Assembly (NCBI GenBank): GCA_020426325.1
Contig: JAGQQG010000011.1
Span: 23,247-87,246, forward strand
Reading direction: 5' to 3'
From: Planctomycetaceae bacterium
GTDB lineage: Bacteria; Planctomycetota; Planctomycetia; Planctomycetales; Planctomycetaceae
Length of the DNA stretch: 64,000 bases
Shown: in pieces, positions 56,353-63,608 of the stretch
Numbering within the stretch: position 1 is the first letter of the stretch
Layout of the letters: every line of letters begins with the position of its first letter
Translations under genes and position numbers: made by a program
Notes under the pieces: generated by a model
Databases searched by the model: none
What the model was told of the DNA's origin: nothing
What the model saw: the letters and a program-made list of their open reading frames with translations, nothing else

Positions 56353-57021
56353 GTGAATTATTTTGCCCACGGGATTCGCTATCTCGACCGACCCTATTTC
56401 CTTGTCGGGACGGCGATGCCCGATTTCCTGTCGGTGGTCGACCGCAGGGTGCGATTCCGATCACGGCATGTGGAACCGGTTGCCTCAGATCCTCATGCGA
56501 ACACTTCCGAATTTGCGGCAGGTGTGCTCCAGCATCTGGAGGACGACCGCTGGTTTCACAAGACACGCGGGTTCTTCGAGGTGACGAGCGAGTTGACGGT
56601 TCTGTTCCGCAAACATGTTGACGGAGATGACCGCTTTCGTGCGTCCTTTCTGGGTCATGTTGTCACCGAATTGCTGCTTGATCGTGTGCTGATCGCTGAT
56701 CATCCGGGAACACTCGACCGTTATTACGAGGCCTGGTTGCAGATTGATCGGGAACTGGTTCAACAGCTCGTCAACCGCATGTCTCGTGAACCGACGGATC
56801 GCCTGGCCGCTGGGCTAAGACTGTTTCAGGAGGAACGCTTTCTGTACGATTATGCTGACTCAGAACGGCTGTTGTATCGTTTGAATCAGGTCATGAAGCG
56901 CGTCAAGCTGCCCCCTCTCCCCGAATCGACCATCATCGTGTTGACGGAGGGGGAAAAGATCGTGCGTGACTGCTGGCGGGACCTGCTCCCTTCTGATCGT
57001 TTTGATCTCTCCCAAGTTTGA
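56353..57021 (+). CDS. AcpH-like hydrolase of unknown substrate
   Basis: A 222-residue protein. I start at a GTG (56353) so that the product begins MNYFAHGIRYLDRPYFLVGT, like the N-termini of acyl carrier protein phosphodiesterase (AcpH) relatives, which begin MNYLAHxxL and then have GNxxPDF; here VGTAMPDFLSVV. The later FLGHVVTELLLDRVLIAD corresponds to their His/Asp-containing helix. No Met-initiated start fits this N-terminus. The rest is helical without further motifs. Could be AcpH or another HD-like metalloenzyme. Confidence 0.7.
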   Translation: MNYFAHGIRYLDRPYFLVGTAMPDFLSVVDRRVRFRSRHVEPVASDPHANTSEFAAGVLQHLEDDRWFHKTRGFFEVTSELTVLFRKHVDGDDRFRASFLGHVVTELLLDRVLIADHPGTLDRYYEAWLQIDRELVQQLVNRMSREPTDRLAAGLRLFQEERFLYDYADSERLLYRLNQVMKRVKLPPLPESTIIVLTEGEKIVRDCWRDLLPSDRFDLSQV

Positions 57022-57068
57022 CAGGCGTTTATCCCCCGATTGACCCTCATCGCCATTAAGGAAATCCT

Positions 57069-57911
57069 ATGAAGTACGGCCTCAACCTGTTGCTCTGGAC
57101 CAGTGATGTCAACGACAGCCTGTTTCCGTTGATCGATCAGATCAAAGGCTGGGGTTATGACGGCGTCGAGTTGCCCGTCTTCGATATGAACCTCACGAAC
57201 TTTCAAGCGGTTGGCAAGCGGCTGCAAGAGGTCGGATTGGGGTCAACCGCGGTGACGGTTTGCACTCCGGACGAAAACCCGATATCGCCTGATGCGGCCA
57301 TTCGACAGGCTGGGATCGATCGACTCAAGAAGGCGGTCGACATGTGTCAGGCTGCGGGGGCAACTCACCTCTGCGGGCCGATTCACTCAGCACTGGGGGA
57401 GTTTTCGGGTGAGGGAGCAACTCCGGACGAGTGGAAGTGGGGGCAGGAATCGCTCGCTAAGGCGGCCGACTACGCACAGCAGGCGGATGTCACTCTCACG
57501 GTCGAGTACCTCAATCGCTTCGAGTGCTACTTCCTCAACTGTGCAGAAGATTGTGCCCGGTTCTGCCGCGAAGTGGGCCACTCTCACCTCAAGATGATGT
57601 ATGACACCTTCCATGCCAACATCGAAGAGAAGTGCATCAACACGGCTGTCAAAACGTGTGCCGATCAACTGGTTCACGTACACATCTCCGAGAACGATCG
57701 TTCGACTCCCGGTGAGGGAGGCGTGAACTGGGACGCGTCCTTCGCAGCATTGAAGGAAGCAAACTATGACGGCTGGATGGTGATCGAAGCCTTCGGTCTG
57801 GCTCTGCCGGATCTCGCAGCAGCGACAAAAATCTGGCGTCGCATGTTTCCCACGGAAGAATACCTCGCCACCGAAGGACTGAAGTTCATGAAATCGCGGT
57901 GGGAAGGGTGA
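57069..57911 (+). CDS. Sugar isomerase/epimerase, TIM barrel (AP_endonuc_2 family)
   Basis: A 280-residue TIM barrel of the xylose isomerase/AP endonuclease 2 superfamily, closest in layout to tagatose/psicose 3-epimerases. Likely metal ligands: Glu in VEYLNRFECYF, Asp/His in MMYDTFHANIE, His in HVHISENDRSTPGEGGVNWD and Glu in VIEAFG. AAGGAAA precedes the ATG at 57069. It should isomerise a ketose or inositol derivative; the substrate is not clear from motifs. Confidence 0.88.
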   Translation: MKYGLNLLLWTSDVNDSLFPLIDQIKGWGYDGVELPVFDMNLTNFQAVGKRLQEVGLGSTAVTVCTPDENPISPDAAIRQAGIDRLKKAVDMCQAAGATHLCGPIHSALGEFSGEGATPDEWKWGQESLAKAADYAQQADVTLTVEYLNRFECYFLNCAEDCARFCREVGHSHLKMMYDTFHANIEEKCINTAVKTCADQLVHVHISENDRSTPGEGGVNWDASFAALKEANYDGWMVIEAFGLALPDLAAATKIWRRMFPTEEYLATEGLKFMKSRWEG

Positions 57912-57989
57912 GGGATGCTCAGGAATTGAACTTCTTTATTCCTGACTGTGGCGCCGAATCGAGTGATCGAGTGAGTGTTGACAGTGCAC

Positions 57990-58493
57990 TCATGTAATCT
58001 CGGCGGGCCAGATGCTCATATCGGGGTCGGACATCGTCAGCAACGGTTCGGAGGGAGGCACGATCATGTCCTCTTTCCAGAACTGCTTGAGCTTGCGGAC
58101 CAGCTTGAGAAACTTCTTCAGATCAACCGGCTTGATCAGGTAAGCCTCAACATTCAGGTTCTCGCTGCGGACAATGTCCGTCTGATCCGTCGATGCGGTC
58201 ATTATCACGACAGGGATGTCTCGCAGATGTTCATCAGCTTTGATCTCCGTGAGAATTTCGCGACCATCCTTACCGGGGAGACCGAGGTCGAGCAGGATCA
58301 GATCCGGACGCGGGGCGCGGGCGAAGATGCCTTCCTGATGGAGGAAGGCGACAGCCTCCACTCCGTCCCGCAGCCAGGTCAACCGATGTTCAAACTTCCC
58401 CTTTTTCAGCCCACCCATGGCGATCTTGGCAGCAGGCACGCTGTCCTCTACCAGCAGGAGTTCCATCGGTCGACCGACTGTTTCTCTTTGCAT
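57990..58493 (-). CDS. Single-domain response regulator (Rcp1-like)
   Basis: A 167-residue receiver protein: LLLVEDSVPAAKIAMGGLKK with acidic pocket, phospho-acceptor Asp in LILLDLGLPGKDGREIL (about residue 66), IMTASTD with the conserved Thr/Ser, and LIKPVDLKKFLKLV with the conserved Lys. No output domain follows; a 35-residue tail is hydrophilic. This matches the Rcp1 subgroup that relays signal from phytochrome-like or other kinases. No kinase gene is adjacent. Alternative start at 58466. Confidence 0.92.
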   Translation of the reverse strand: MQRETVGRPMELLLVEDSVPAAKIAMGGLKKGKFEHRLTWLRDGVEAVAFLHQEGIFARAPRPDLILLDLGLPGKDGREILTEIKADEHLRDIPVVIMTASTDQTDIVRSENLNVEAYLIKPVDLKKFLKLVRKLKQFWKEDMIVPPSEPLLTMSDPDMSIWPAEIT

Positions 58494-58614
58494 CGCTATT
58501 GTCCCCGGGGTGATGCCCAGCGGCTATTGTATGCAAACCGGCCCCTGATACCAACGAAATCCACATGATCGAGAGAGATCACCCCCTCGATGGACGTCAT
58601 CCATCAATCTTGAG

Positions 58615-59766
58615 TCACCGGGAATTTCCGTAGGGATCACCTTCCGGGTGCATCAGACGATTGAAGACTTCAGGATCAAACTGGTCAGGGTGATCTTCCG
58701 CGAGAATTTCCTCCAGAAACGAATCCTGCAGCGGACCGGTCGGCTGCTCGGCCGCTTCCCGAATCTCCACGGCTTGCTTGACCGGGTGCCCTTTGATGAG
58801 AGCGGCTCTGGCCTGCTCAGCTGCACACATCGTGATCCACTCGCGGAGGTTCTCCAGTTGCCGATCGGCTCCGGGCCCGATGAACAGGGACTTTGTTTCG
58901 CCACCATGTTGATCTTCCAATGCACGCATCAGCAGTTGGCTTCGTACGGGCTGCTGGGAATCGATCTCTCGCAGGACAGAAGACAGGTTTTGTTCGGTGA
59001 AGATACGAAATCCACTGCTCCCCTGCCGCACGATCGTCAGTCGAAAGTCATTCGTTGCGGCATTGCCATGACATTTTGCATTCCCGCATTTATTCATCAG
59101 CAGCGGCTGGACTTCCCGAACAAACCGCTGCACGACCTCAGGCGAGAGCCCGGCGGTCGACTCGGGTTCCTGCTTCTCGAAGGACGCACTCGCGGAACGA
59201 AGACGAGATTTCCAGGGTTGACCCGGAAAAGCAGCTTCTGAAGCACGTTCCAGGGGGCCTCGTGTCGATTGTCCGAAGCCTCCCGCCCCCCCGGGCGGTC
59301 CCTGCTCAAGCTCCCGATCGAGCTCTCTGAGAAATTGACGGGCATCTTTGCGCTCCGGTTCGAGAAGCAATGCCTGTTTGATTTCGAACTTGGCCGAATC
59401 GTAAAGTCGGTTCTTTCGGCACCATTTTGCCAGCGACAGATGAGTGCCCGCCGTTGGATTGGTCACCATCCGGCTGAGCTTGCGGTAAGCGTCAGGAAGA
59501 TCAGCGGCCGTCACACGCACATGCTCATAAGGGATGACAGCACTGCCGAACTGTTCCTTCACCAGATACCCACCCGGCCGGTCAACGACGTCGCCGAGGA
59601 TGACACGTCCGGTTTCCAGCACGATCACCTTCTGAGGTCGCTCAACGTTCGGGACGACCGGGCTGTCTTCTTCGCTTTCCGCCTGAAGAAAGGGAACAAG
59701 AGCGACTGCGACCAGCAGCGTCGCCACGAGGCAGAACAGCACTTTTCGTTCTCGGGGATGTGCCAT
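58615..59766 (-). CDS. Exported planctomycete protein with a cytochrome-like CX4CH motif
   Basis: A 383-residue protein with a signal peptide (residues 1-28, VLFCLVATLLVAVALVPFLQ). Residues 45-90 form a beta domain (VIVLETGRVILGDVVDRPGG), then a helical TPR-like stretch (LAKWCRKNRLYDSAKFEIKQ, ALLLEPERKDARQF). Further on is FVREVQPLLMNKCGNAKCHG, the context of planctomycete cytochrome domains but with four residues between the Cys and CH (CX4CH instead of CX2CH). Whether haem is attached is doubtful. Function unknown. Confidence 0.75.
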   Translation of the reverse strand: MAHPRERKVLFCLVATLLVAVALVPFLQAESEEDSPVVPNVERPQKVIVLETGRVILGDVVDRPGGYLVKEQFGSAVIPYEHVRVTAADLPDAYRKLSRMVTNPTAGTHLSLAKWCRKNRLYDSAKFEIKQALLLEPERKDARQFLRELDRELEQGPPGGAGGFGQSTRGPLERASEAAFPGQPWKSRLRSASASFEKQEPESTAGLSPEVVQRFVREVQPLLMNKCGNAKCHGNAATNDFRLTIVRQGSSGFRIFTEQNLSSVLREIDSQQPVRSQLLMRALEDQHGGETKSLFIGPGADRQLENLREWITMCAAEQARAALIKGHPVKQAVEIREAAEQPTGPLQDSFLEEILAEDHPDQFDPEVFNRLMHPEGDPYGNSR

Positions 59767-59833
59767 TTGCCTCTCCGTGCCTCGATTCGCCCGCCCTGGA
59801 GGGTGCAGACCGTACGCGGAGGTCGTGAGCCCG

Positions 59834-60577
59834 TCAAGATGGAGTTGCTGCGGAGATAGCCTCCGCGACTGTCATGGTCCCTTCATACAGGGCTCGTCCG
59901 ACGATAGCACCGACGAGATTCGGCTGTGTCGCCGCCCGTTTTGCCAGCTTACCCACATCCTCAATGGTCGTAACACCGCCCGAAGCAATTACGGTCAATC
60001 CCATGTCGGCCAGTCGAATCAGATCATCGACCGTGCCGTCGTCGATCCCCTGCATCATGCCGTCATTGGCAATGTTGGTATAGATGACAGCCGCCAAGGG
60101 GAGGCCGATGTATTGCTCGGCCAGGTCGAAGACCGAAGTTTCTGAGACGTCGAGCCACCCCTCGGTCGCGACCATTGAGTCCCGGGCATCCACCCCCAGG
60201 GCGACCCGATTCGGGAAAGCCTGCGTCATCTCAGCAAACCATTCCGGCTGCTTCAGCGCCTGCGTCCCAATGATGACCCGGTCGATTCCCACATCGTCCA
60301 GCATGTGACGCACGGACGTCTCGTCCCGCAACCCGCCACCCATCTGACAGGGGACGTCAACTGCCGCGACAATCTCGCTGATCACTCCATCATTGATCGG
60401 GCGCCCGGCCTTCGCTCCGTCCAGGTCGACCAGATGAATCCGCTCAGCCCCCTGATCGGCCCACTTCCTGGCCATCGCGACCGGATCATCCCCGAACACC
60501 GTCTCCTGAGCGTAATCCCCTTGCCGCAGACGTACACACTTGCCGTTTCGAAGATCGATTGCAGGAATGATTTGCAT
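59834..60577 (-). CDS. hisA: Phosphoribosylformimino-5-aminoimidazole carboxamide ribotide isomerase
   Basis: A 247-residue HisA. Signature parts: [20 protein letters not shown] at the start with the catalytic Asp, [29 protein letters not shown], and [17 protein letters not shown] followed by [12 protein letters not shown]. The ATG at 60577 begins the family N-terminus; the longer in-frame extension is intergenic. It isomerises ProFAR to PRFAR in histidine synthesis. No other his gene lies in the window. Confidence 0.95.
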   Translation of the reverse strand: MQIIPAIDLRNGKCVRLRQGDYAQETVFGDDPVAMARKWADQGAERIHLVDLDGAKAGRPINDGVISEIVAAVDVPCQMGGGLRDETSVRHMLDDVGIDRVIIGTQALKQPEWFAEMTQAFPNRVALGVDARDSMVATEGWLDVSETSVFDLAEQYIGLPLAAVIYTNIANDGMMQGIDDGTVDDLIRLADMGLTVIASGGVTTIEDVGKLAKRAATQPNLVGAIVGRALYEGTMTVAEAISAATPS

Positions 60578-60685
60578 GATGGTCAGGGAATTGAAAGGAG
60601 GGAGTAATGACGAGTGGAGAGTAGCGAAGAGATCAGTCACAGGTCGAGGCTCGCGTGATGCGTCGCTGCGAAGGGGCAATCCGAT
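60578..60685. other. Short divergent spacer upstream of hisA
   Basis: About 110 bp that should contain the hisA promoter on the minus strand. Nothing distinct recognised. The plus-strand attenuator promoter candidate starts at 60686. Confidence 0.4.
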
Positions 60686-60714
60686 TTGACCCAGGACCAA
60701 ATTGCAGGTATTCT
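60686..60714 (+). promoter_or_regulatory. Candidate sigma70 promoter of the attenuator
   Basis: TTGACC at 60686 and TATTCT at 60709 are separated by 17 nt, matching five of six and four of six consensus positions. Transcription would start near 60721, about 37 nt before the leader peptide ATG. Confidence 0.5.
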
Positions 60715-60757
60715 TGGAATGATAGTTTGAACCACGAATCGTGATCGAGCCACACGC

Positions 60758-60817
60758 ATGATCTCCAACTTCGCCATCATCGTGATTATTGGAGACTCCG
60801 TCGCATCGCGACGCTGA
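60758..60817 (+). CDS. Ile/Val-rich attenuator leader peptide
   Basis: A 19-codon frame reads [19 protein letters not shown]. Five of 19 residues are Ile and two are Val, with codons ATC ATC GTG ATT ATT at 60776-60790. Such runs of the regulatory amino acid are the hallmark of ribosome-mediated attenuators of amino-acid operons. The stop lies inside the antiterminator arm. The first metabolic gene downstream is cimA, committed to isoleucine. A ribosome stalled at the Ile codons would cover 60799-60804, the left arm of the pause stem, and free the antiterminator. No clear Shine-Dalgarno sequence precedes the ATG. Confidence 0.75.
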   Translation: MISNFAIIVIIGDSVASRR

Positions 60818-60875
60818 GGTGTGGATCAAAGTTGAAAATTCCCAACCCTCAGGTCGCCCACCTGAGGGTTTTTTT
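60799..60875 (+). promoter_or_regulatory. Transcription attenuator: alternative stems and terminator
   Basis: Three stems can be drawn. Pause stem: CGTCGC (60799-60804) with GCGACG (60808-60813), loop ATC. Antiterminator: CGAC (60809-60812) and CTGAGG (60814-60819) with CCTCAG then GTCG (60847-60856), 10 bp with one bulged G. Terminator: AACCCTCAGGT (60844-60854) with ACCTGAGGGTT (60860-60870), 11 perfect bp, loop CGCCC, then T to 60875. The antiterminator competes with both other stems. This is the layout of classical trp/ilv-type attenuation. Confidence 0.85.
60844..60875 (+). terminator. Intrinsic terminator of the attenuator
   Basis: Perfect 11-bp GC-rich stem AACCCTCAGGT/ACCTGAGGGTT with a 5-nt loop and a run of seven T. 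It is the strongest rho-independent terminator seen in the window, and it lies upstream of, not after, the genes it would control. Confidence 0.92.
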
Positions 60876-60878
60876 GTG

Positions 60879-60913
60879 AGCCGTCAGCCACCAGCATTCA
60901 GCGGTCAGGAAAG
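60879..60913. repeat. Heptamer array (AGCNNNN), left flank of the four-helix gene
   Basis: Units AGCCGTC, AGCCACC, AGCATTC, AGCGGTC, AGGAAAG, directly after the attenuator T tract and ending 5 nt before the four-helix-bundle ATG. Inverted relative to the array on the other side of the gene. Confidence 0.8.
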
Positions 60914-60918
60914 TAGCG

Positions 60919-61278
60919 ATGAAGGACTTTCGAGACTTGCAAGTTTGGCAGAAAGCTCATGGACTGACACTTGACGTGTATCGTGCAACGCAGACATTTC
61001 CGAAAGAGGAACTCTACTCCTTAACGAGCCAGTTAAGACGTTCCACCATGTCGATTCCCTCAAACATCGCGGAGGGATGTGGCAGAAGTGGCGACGCAGA
61101 ATTTGCCCGGTTTTTGCAAATCGCGATGGGGTCTGCGAGTGAAGCTGAGTACCAGATCCTCCTCGCGACAGATTTGAAATACCTGACAGAAGATGACGGA
61201 ATGAAACTCATTGACGGCACTCAGGAAGTCAAACGCATGATCTCCGGATTGCTACGCAGGCTCCGAAATGCTGAATAA
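60919..61278 (+). CDS. Four-helix-bundle protein (S23/IVS family)
   Basis: A 119-residue four-helix-bundle protein: FRDLQVWQKAHGLTLDVYRA at the start, LTSQLRRSTMSIPSNIAEGC and FLQIAMGSASEAEYQILLAT, typical of the family first seen as 23S rRNA intervening-sequence proteins and related to the Avd accessory of retroelements. The gene sits between an Ile attenuator and cimA, with degenerate 7-nt repeats on both sides (60879-60913 and 61290-61320) in inverted orientation. That setting suggests a mobile or cassette-like insertion. Its biochemical role is unknown. Confidence 0.88.
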   Translation: MKDFRDLQVWQKAHGLTLDVYRATQTFPKEELYSLTSQLRRSTMSIPSNIAEGCGRSGDAEFARFLQIAMGSASEAEYQILLATDLKYLTEDDGMKLIDGTQEVKRMISGLLRRLRNAE

Positions 61279-61289
61279 TTCTTCATTCA

Positions 61290-61320
61290 CTGACCGCTGC
61301 TTGCTGAAAGCTGACAGCCC
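61290..61320. repeat. Heptamer array (CTGNNNG), right flank of the four-helix gene
   Basis: Units CTGACCG, CTGCTTG, CTGAAAG, CTGACAG, then CCC and the cimA ATG at 61321. Its complement contains AGCGGTCAG, also present in the left array. cimA has no clear ribosome site, since this array occupies its place. Confidence 0.8.
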
Positions 61321-62907
61321 ATGAATACCCAACTCTACGACACGACACTCAGGGACGGCAGCCAGGGGGAAGGAGTCAACTTTTCGATCCAGGATAAGTT
61401 ACTCATCACCAAAATGCTGGACAGCCTGGGGTTCGACCTCATTGAAGGAGGCTTTGCAGGCTCGAACGAGAAGGACACAGAATACTTCCAACTGGTACAG
61501 GATCTCAAACTCAAGCATTCAACCGTGTGCTCCTTTGGGATGACTCGGCGCAAAGGCATCGGACCGGAAGCAGACGCCGGTCTGCGTGCAATGCTGGCAA
61601 CAAACACCAGGGCCTGCACGGTCGTTGGTAAAACGTGGGACCTGCATGTCACCGAGGTGCTGGGGGTCGATCTGGACGAGAACCTGGCCATGATCGCAGA
61701 CTCGGTCGGATATCTCGTCAGCCAGAGACGTCGGGTGATCTATGATGCTGAGCACTTCTTCGACGGCTACGCGGCCAATCCCGAGTACGCCGTCAAGACC
61801 GTTCAGGCCGCTCAGAATGCAGGTGCTGAGATCATAGTCGCCTGCGACACGAATGGCGGTTCGCTGCCGGAACGGATTGTCTCGACCCTCACGGCTGTCA
61901 TGCAGGAACTGACGATCCCGATGGGCATCCACTGTCACAACGACTGCGATGTCGGCGTGGCCAACTCTCTCGCAGCCGTTGACGCCGGCGCCGTCCAGGT
62001 GCAGGGAACCGTGAACGGGATCGGGGAACGCTGCGGGAATGCAGACATCATCAGCGTTGCCGCCAATCTGGCGATCAAAAAGGGGCACAAGGTCCTGAGT
62101 GGGCAGGGGGTCTCACGTCTGACGGAGTTGTCGCGGTACGTCTACGAACTGGCGAACATGAACTTCCGCTCGAATCAGGCATACGTCGGTCGCAGTGCGT
62201 TCGCCCACAAAGGCGGCATGCACGTCCACGCGGTCAACCGCATCTCGCGCAGCTACGAACATATCGAGCCCGAACGTGTCGGCAACGAACGCCGAGTCCT
62301 CGTCAGCGAACTCTCCGGGCGCTCGAACATCGTCGCCAAAACGACCAAGCACAAACTCGACGAAGATCCGGCCCTGATGAAGGCCATTCTCGACCGCGTC
62401 GTCGAGTTGGAGAACGAGGGTTATCAGTTTGAGGCCTCCGAGGCGTCCTTCGACCTGCTCGTCAAGAAATGTGCACACACTTACGAGCCCAAATTCCAAC
62501 GCATCCACTACCGCGTCAACGTCGAGACAGCCGGCCAGACCGACCCGCTCACTGAGGCGACGGTCAAGTTGAAGATTGATGGTGACGGTCCGATCAAGCA
62601 CGAGGTCGCTGAGGGGGACGGCCCCGTGAACGCCCTCGATACGGCCCTTCGCAAAGCTCTGCTGGAAACCTACCCGAACCTCGAATCGATGCACCTGGTC
62701 GACTATAAAGTGCGGGTCATCAACTCGACCGAAGGCACAGCTGCCCGCGTGCGAGTCGTGATCGAAAGTGCAGACCAGCACCACGTCTGGAGCACGGTCG
62801 GCGTCAGCGAAAACATCATCGAAGCCAGCTGGCTGGCGCTCGTCGATGCGGTAGAATACAAGCTGTTTAAGGATGAAGGTGAGATCGGGACATCCTCCGG
62901 AGAGTAA
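61321..62907 (+). CDS. cimA: Citramalate synthase
   Basis: A 528-residue member of the HMG-CoA lyase-like/LeuA family. Motifs: QLYDTTLRDGSQGEGVNFSI with metal-binding Asp, HCHNDCDVGVANSLAAVDAG (H-x-H metal ligands), VQGTVNGIGERCGNADI, then a C-terminal LeuA-type regulatory domain (AEGDGPVNALDTALRKALLE). The N-terminal signature and length fit the citramalate synthase subgroup (TIGR00977 type) rather than 2-isopropylmalate synthase. It condenses pyruvate and acetyl-CoA for isoleucine synthesis. The upstream Ile-rich attenuator agrees with this. The stop precedes the Uma2-family ATG by 2 nt. Confidence 0.92.
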   Translation: MNTQLYDTTLRDGSQGEGVNFSIQDKLLITKMLDSLGFDLIEGGFAGSNEKDTEYFQLVQDLKLKHSTVCSFGMTRRKGIGPEADAGLRAMLATNTRACTVVGKTWDLHVTEVLGVDLDENLAMIADSVGYLVSQRRRVIYDAEHFFDGYAANPEYAVKTVQAAQNAGAEIIVACDTNGGSLPERIVSTLTAVMQELTIPMGIHCHNDCDVGVANSLAAVDAGAVQVQGTVNGIGERCGNADIISVAANLAIKKGHKVLSGQGVSRLTELSRYVYELANMNFRSNQAYVGRSAFAHKGGMHVHAVNRISRSYEHIEPERVGNERRVLVSELSGRSNIVAKTTKHKLDEDPALMKAILDRVVELENEGYQFEASEASFDLLVKKCAHTYEPKFQRIHYRVNVETAGQTDPLTEATVKLKIDGDGPIKHEVAEGDGPVNALDTALRKALLETYPNLESMHLVDYKVRVINSTEGTAARVRVVIESADQHHVWSTVGVSENIIEASWLALVDAVEYKLFKDEGEIGTSSGE

Positions 62908-62909
62908 AT

Positions 62910-63551
62910 ATGTCAAACACATTGGTCGATGAAGTCGCGACTGCGAAGTCTGCCACACTGGAGCCGATAACGGTCGAGCAGTATCACGCGATGATCAAAC
63001 AAGGCATTCTTCTTGAGGGATCGCCCATTGAGCTGATTGACGGCTTACTCGTCCGCAAAGATCGTCGAGACAAGGGAGGCAACATCATGACGGTCGGGCC
63101 ACGCCATGCGAGTACGATTATCCGATTGACACGAATACTCTCAGCACTTATCGACGGGCCGGATGCTCATACTCGCAGTCAGCAACCGGTCACTCTCGAT
63201 GGTACCAACGAGCCCGAGCCGGATCTGTCGGTCGTTTCTGGAGATATCGATGAATATGCTCATCATCATCCTGGGCCTGGTGCCATCGCGTTAGTGATTG
63301 AAGTTGCAGACAGTTCTCTGTCGTTTGACCGAGGAGAGAAGTTCCTGAAGTATGCATCGGCTGGCATCCCCACCTACTGGATCGTCAACCTCAACAACGA
63401 CACTGTCGAAACTTACACACGTCCGCAACCAAAACTTCGTACATATCAGTCAGACAGGCTGTACCAGCGTGGCGATAAAATATCAGTTGATGTCGTGGGA
63501 AAGACGATCGAAGTCGCCGTCGACGATTTCCTCGCCCAACCTCTCCCCTGA
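62910..63551 (+). CDS. Uma2-family (DUF820) nuclease-like protein
   Basis: A 213-residue PD-(D/E)xK-like protein: PITVEQYHAMIKQGILLEGS, IELIDGLLVRK, EPEPDLSVVSGD, ALVIEVADSSLSFDRGEKFL and YASAGIPTYWIVNL. These are the Uma2 motifs (EPD, EVxDSS, YAxxGIPxYW). Family members occur in many copies in cyanobacteria and planctomycetes and their role is unsettled. GGAGAG precedes the ATG, which lies 2 nt after the cimA stop. Confidence 0.9.
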   Translation: MSNTLVDEVATAKSATLEPITVEQYHAMIKQGILLEGSPIELIDGLLVRKDRRDKGGNIMTVGPRHASTIIRLTRILSALIDGPDAHTRSQQPVTLDGTNEPEPDLSVVSGDIDEYAHHHPGPGAIALVIEVADSSLSFDRGEKFLKYASAGIPTYWIVNLNNDTVETYTRPQPKLRTYQSDRLYQRGDKISVDVVGKTIEVAVDDFLAQPLP

Positions 63552-63582
63552 CCCTCTGCGTCTCCGCGGCTTTGCGAGAGAC
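63551..63582. repeat. Single CTCTGCGTCTCCGCGG-type dispersed repeat
   Basis: CCTCTGCGTCTCCGCGGCTT followed by TGCGAGAGA between the Uma2-family gene and valS. Related to the right arm of the inverted repeat at 33153-33188. Confidence 0.6.
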
Positions 63583-63608
63583 CTCAGCACGGAAGCCCAT
63601 TCTTCCCC

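Noticed and set aside
60836..60875. Terminator of hisA
   Set aside because: hisA is on the opposite strand and starts at 60577, so the hairpin with T tract cannot end its transcript; it belongs to the plus-strand leader.
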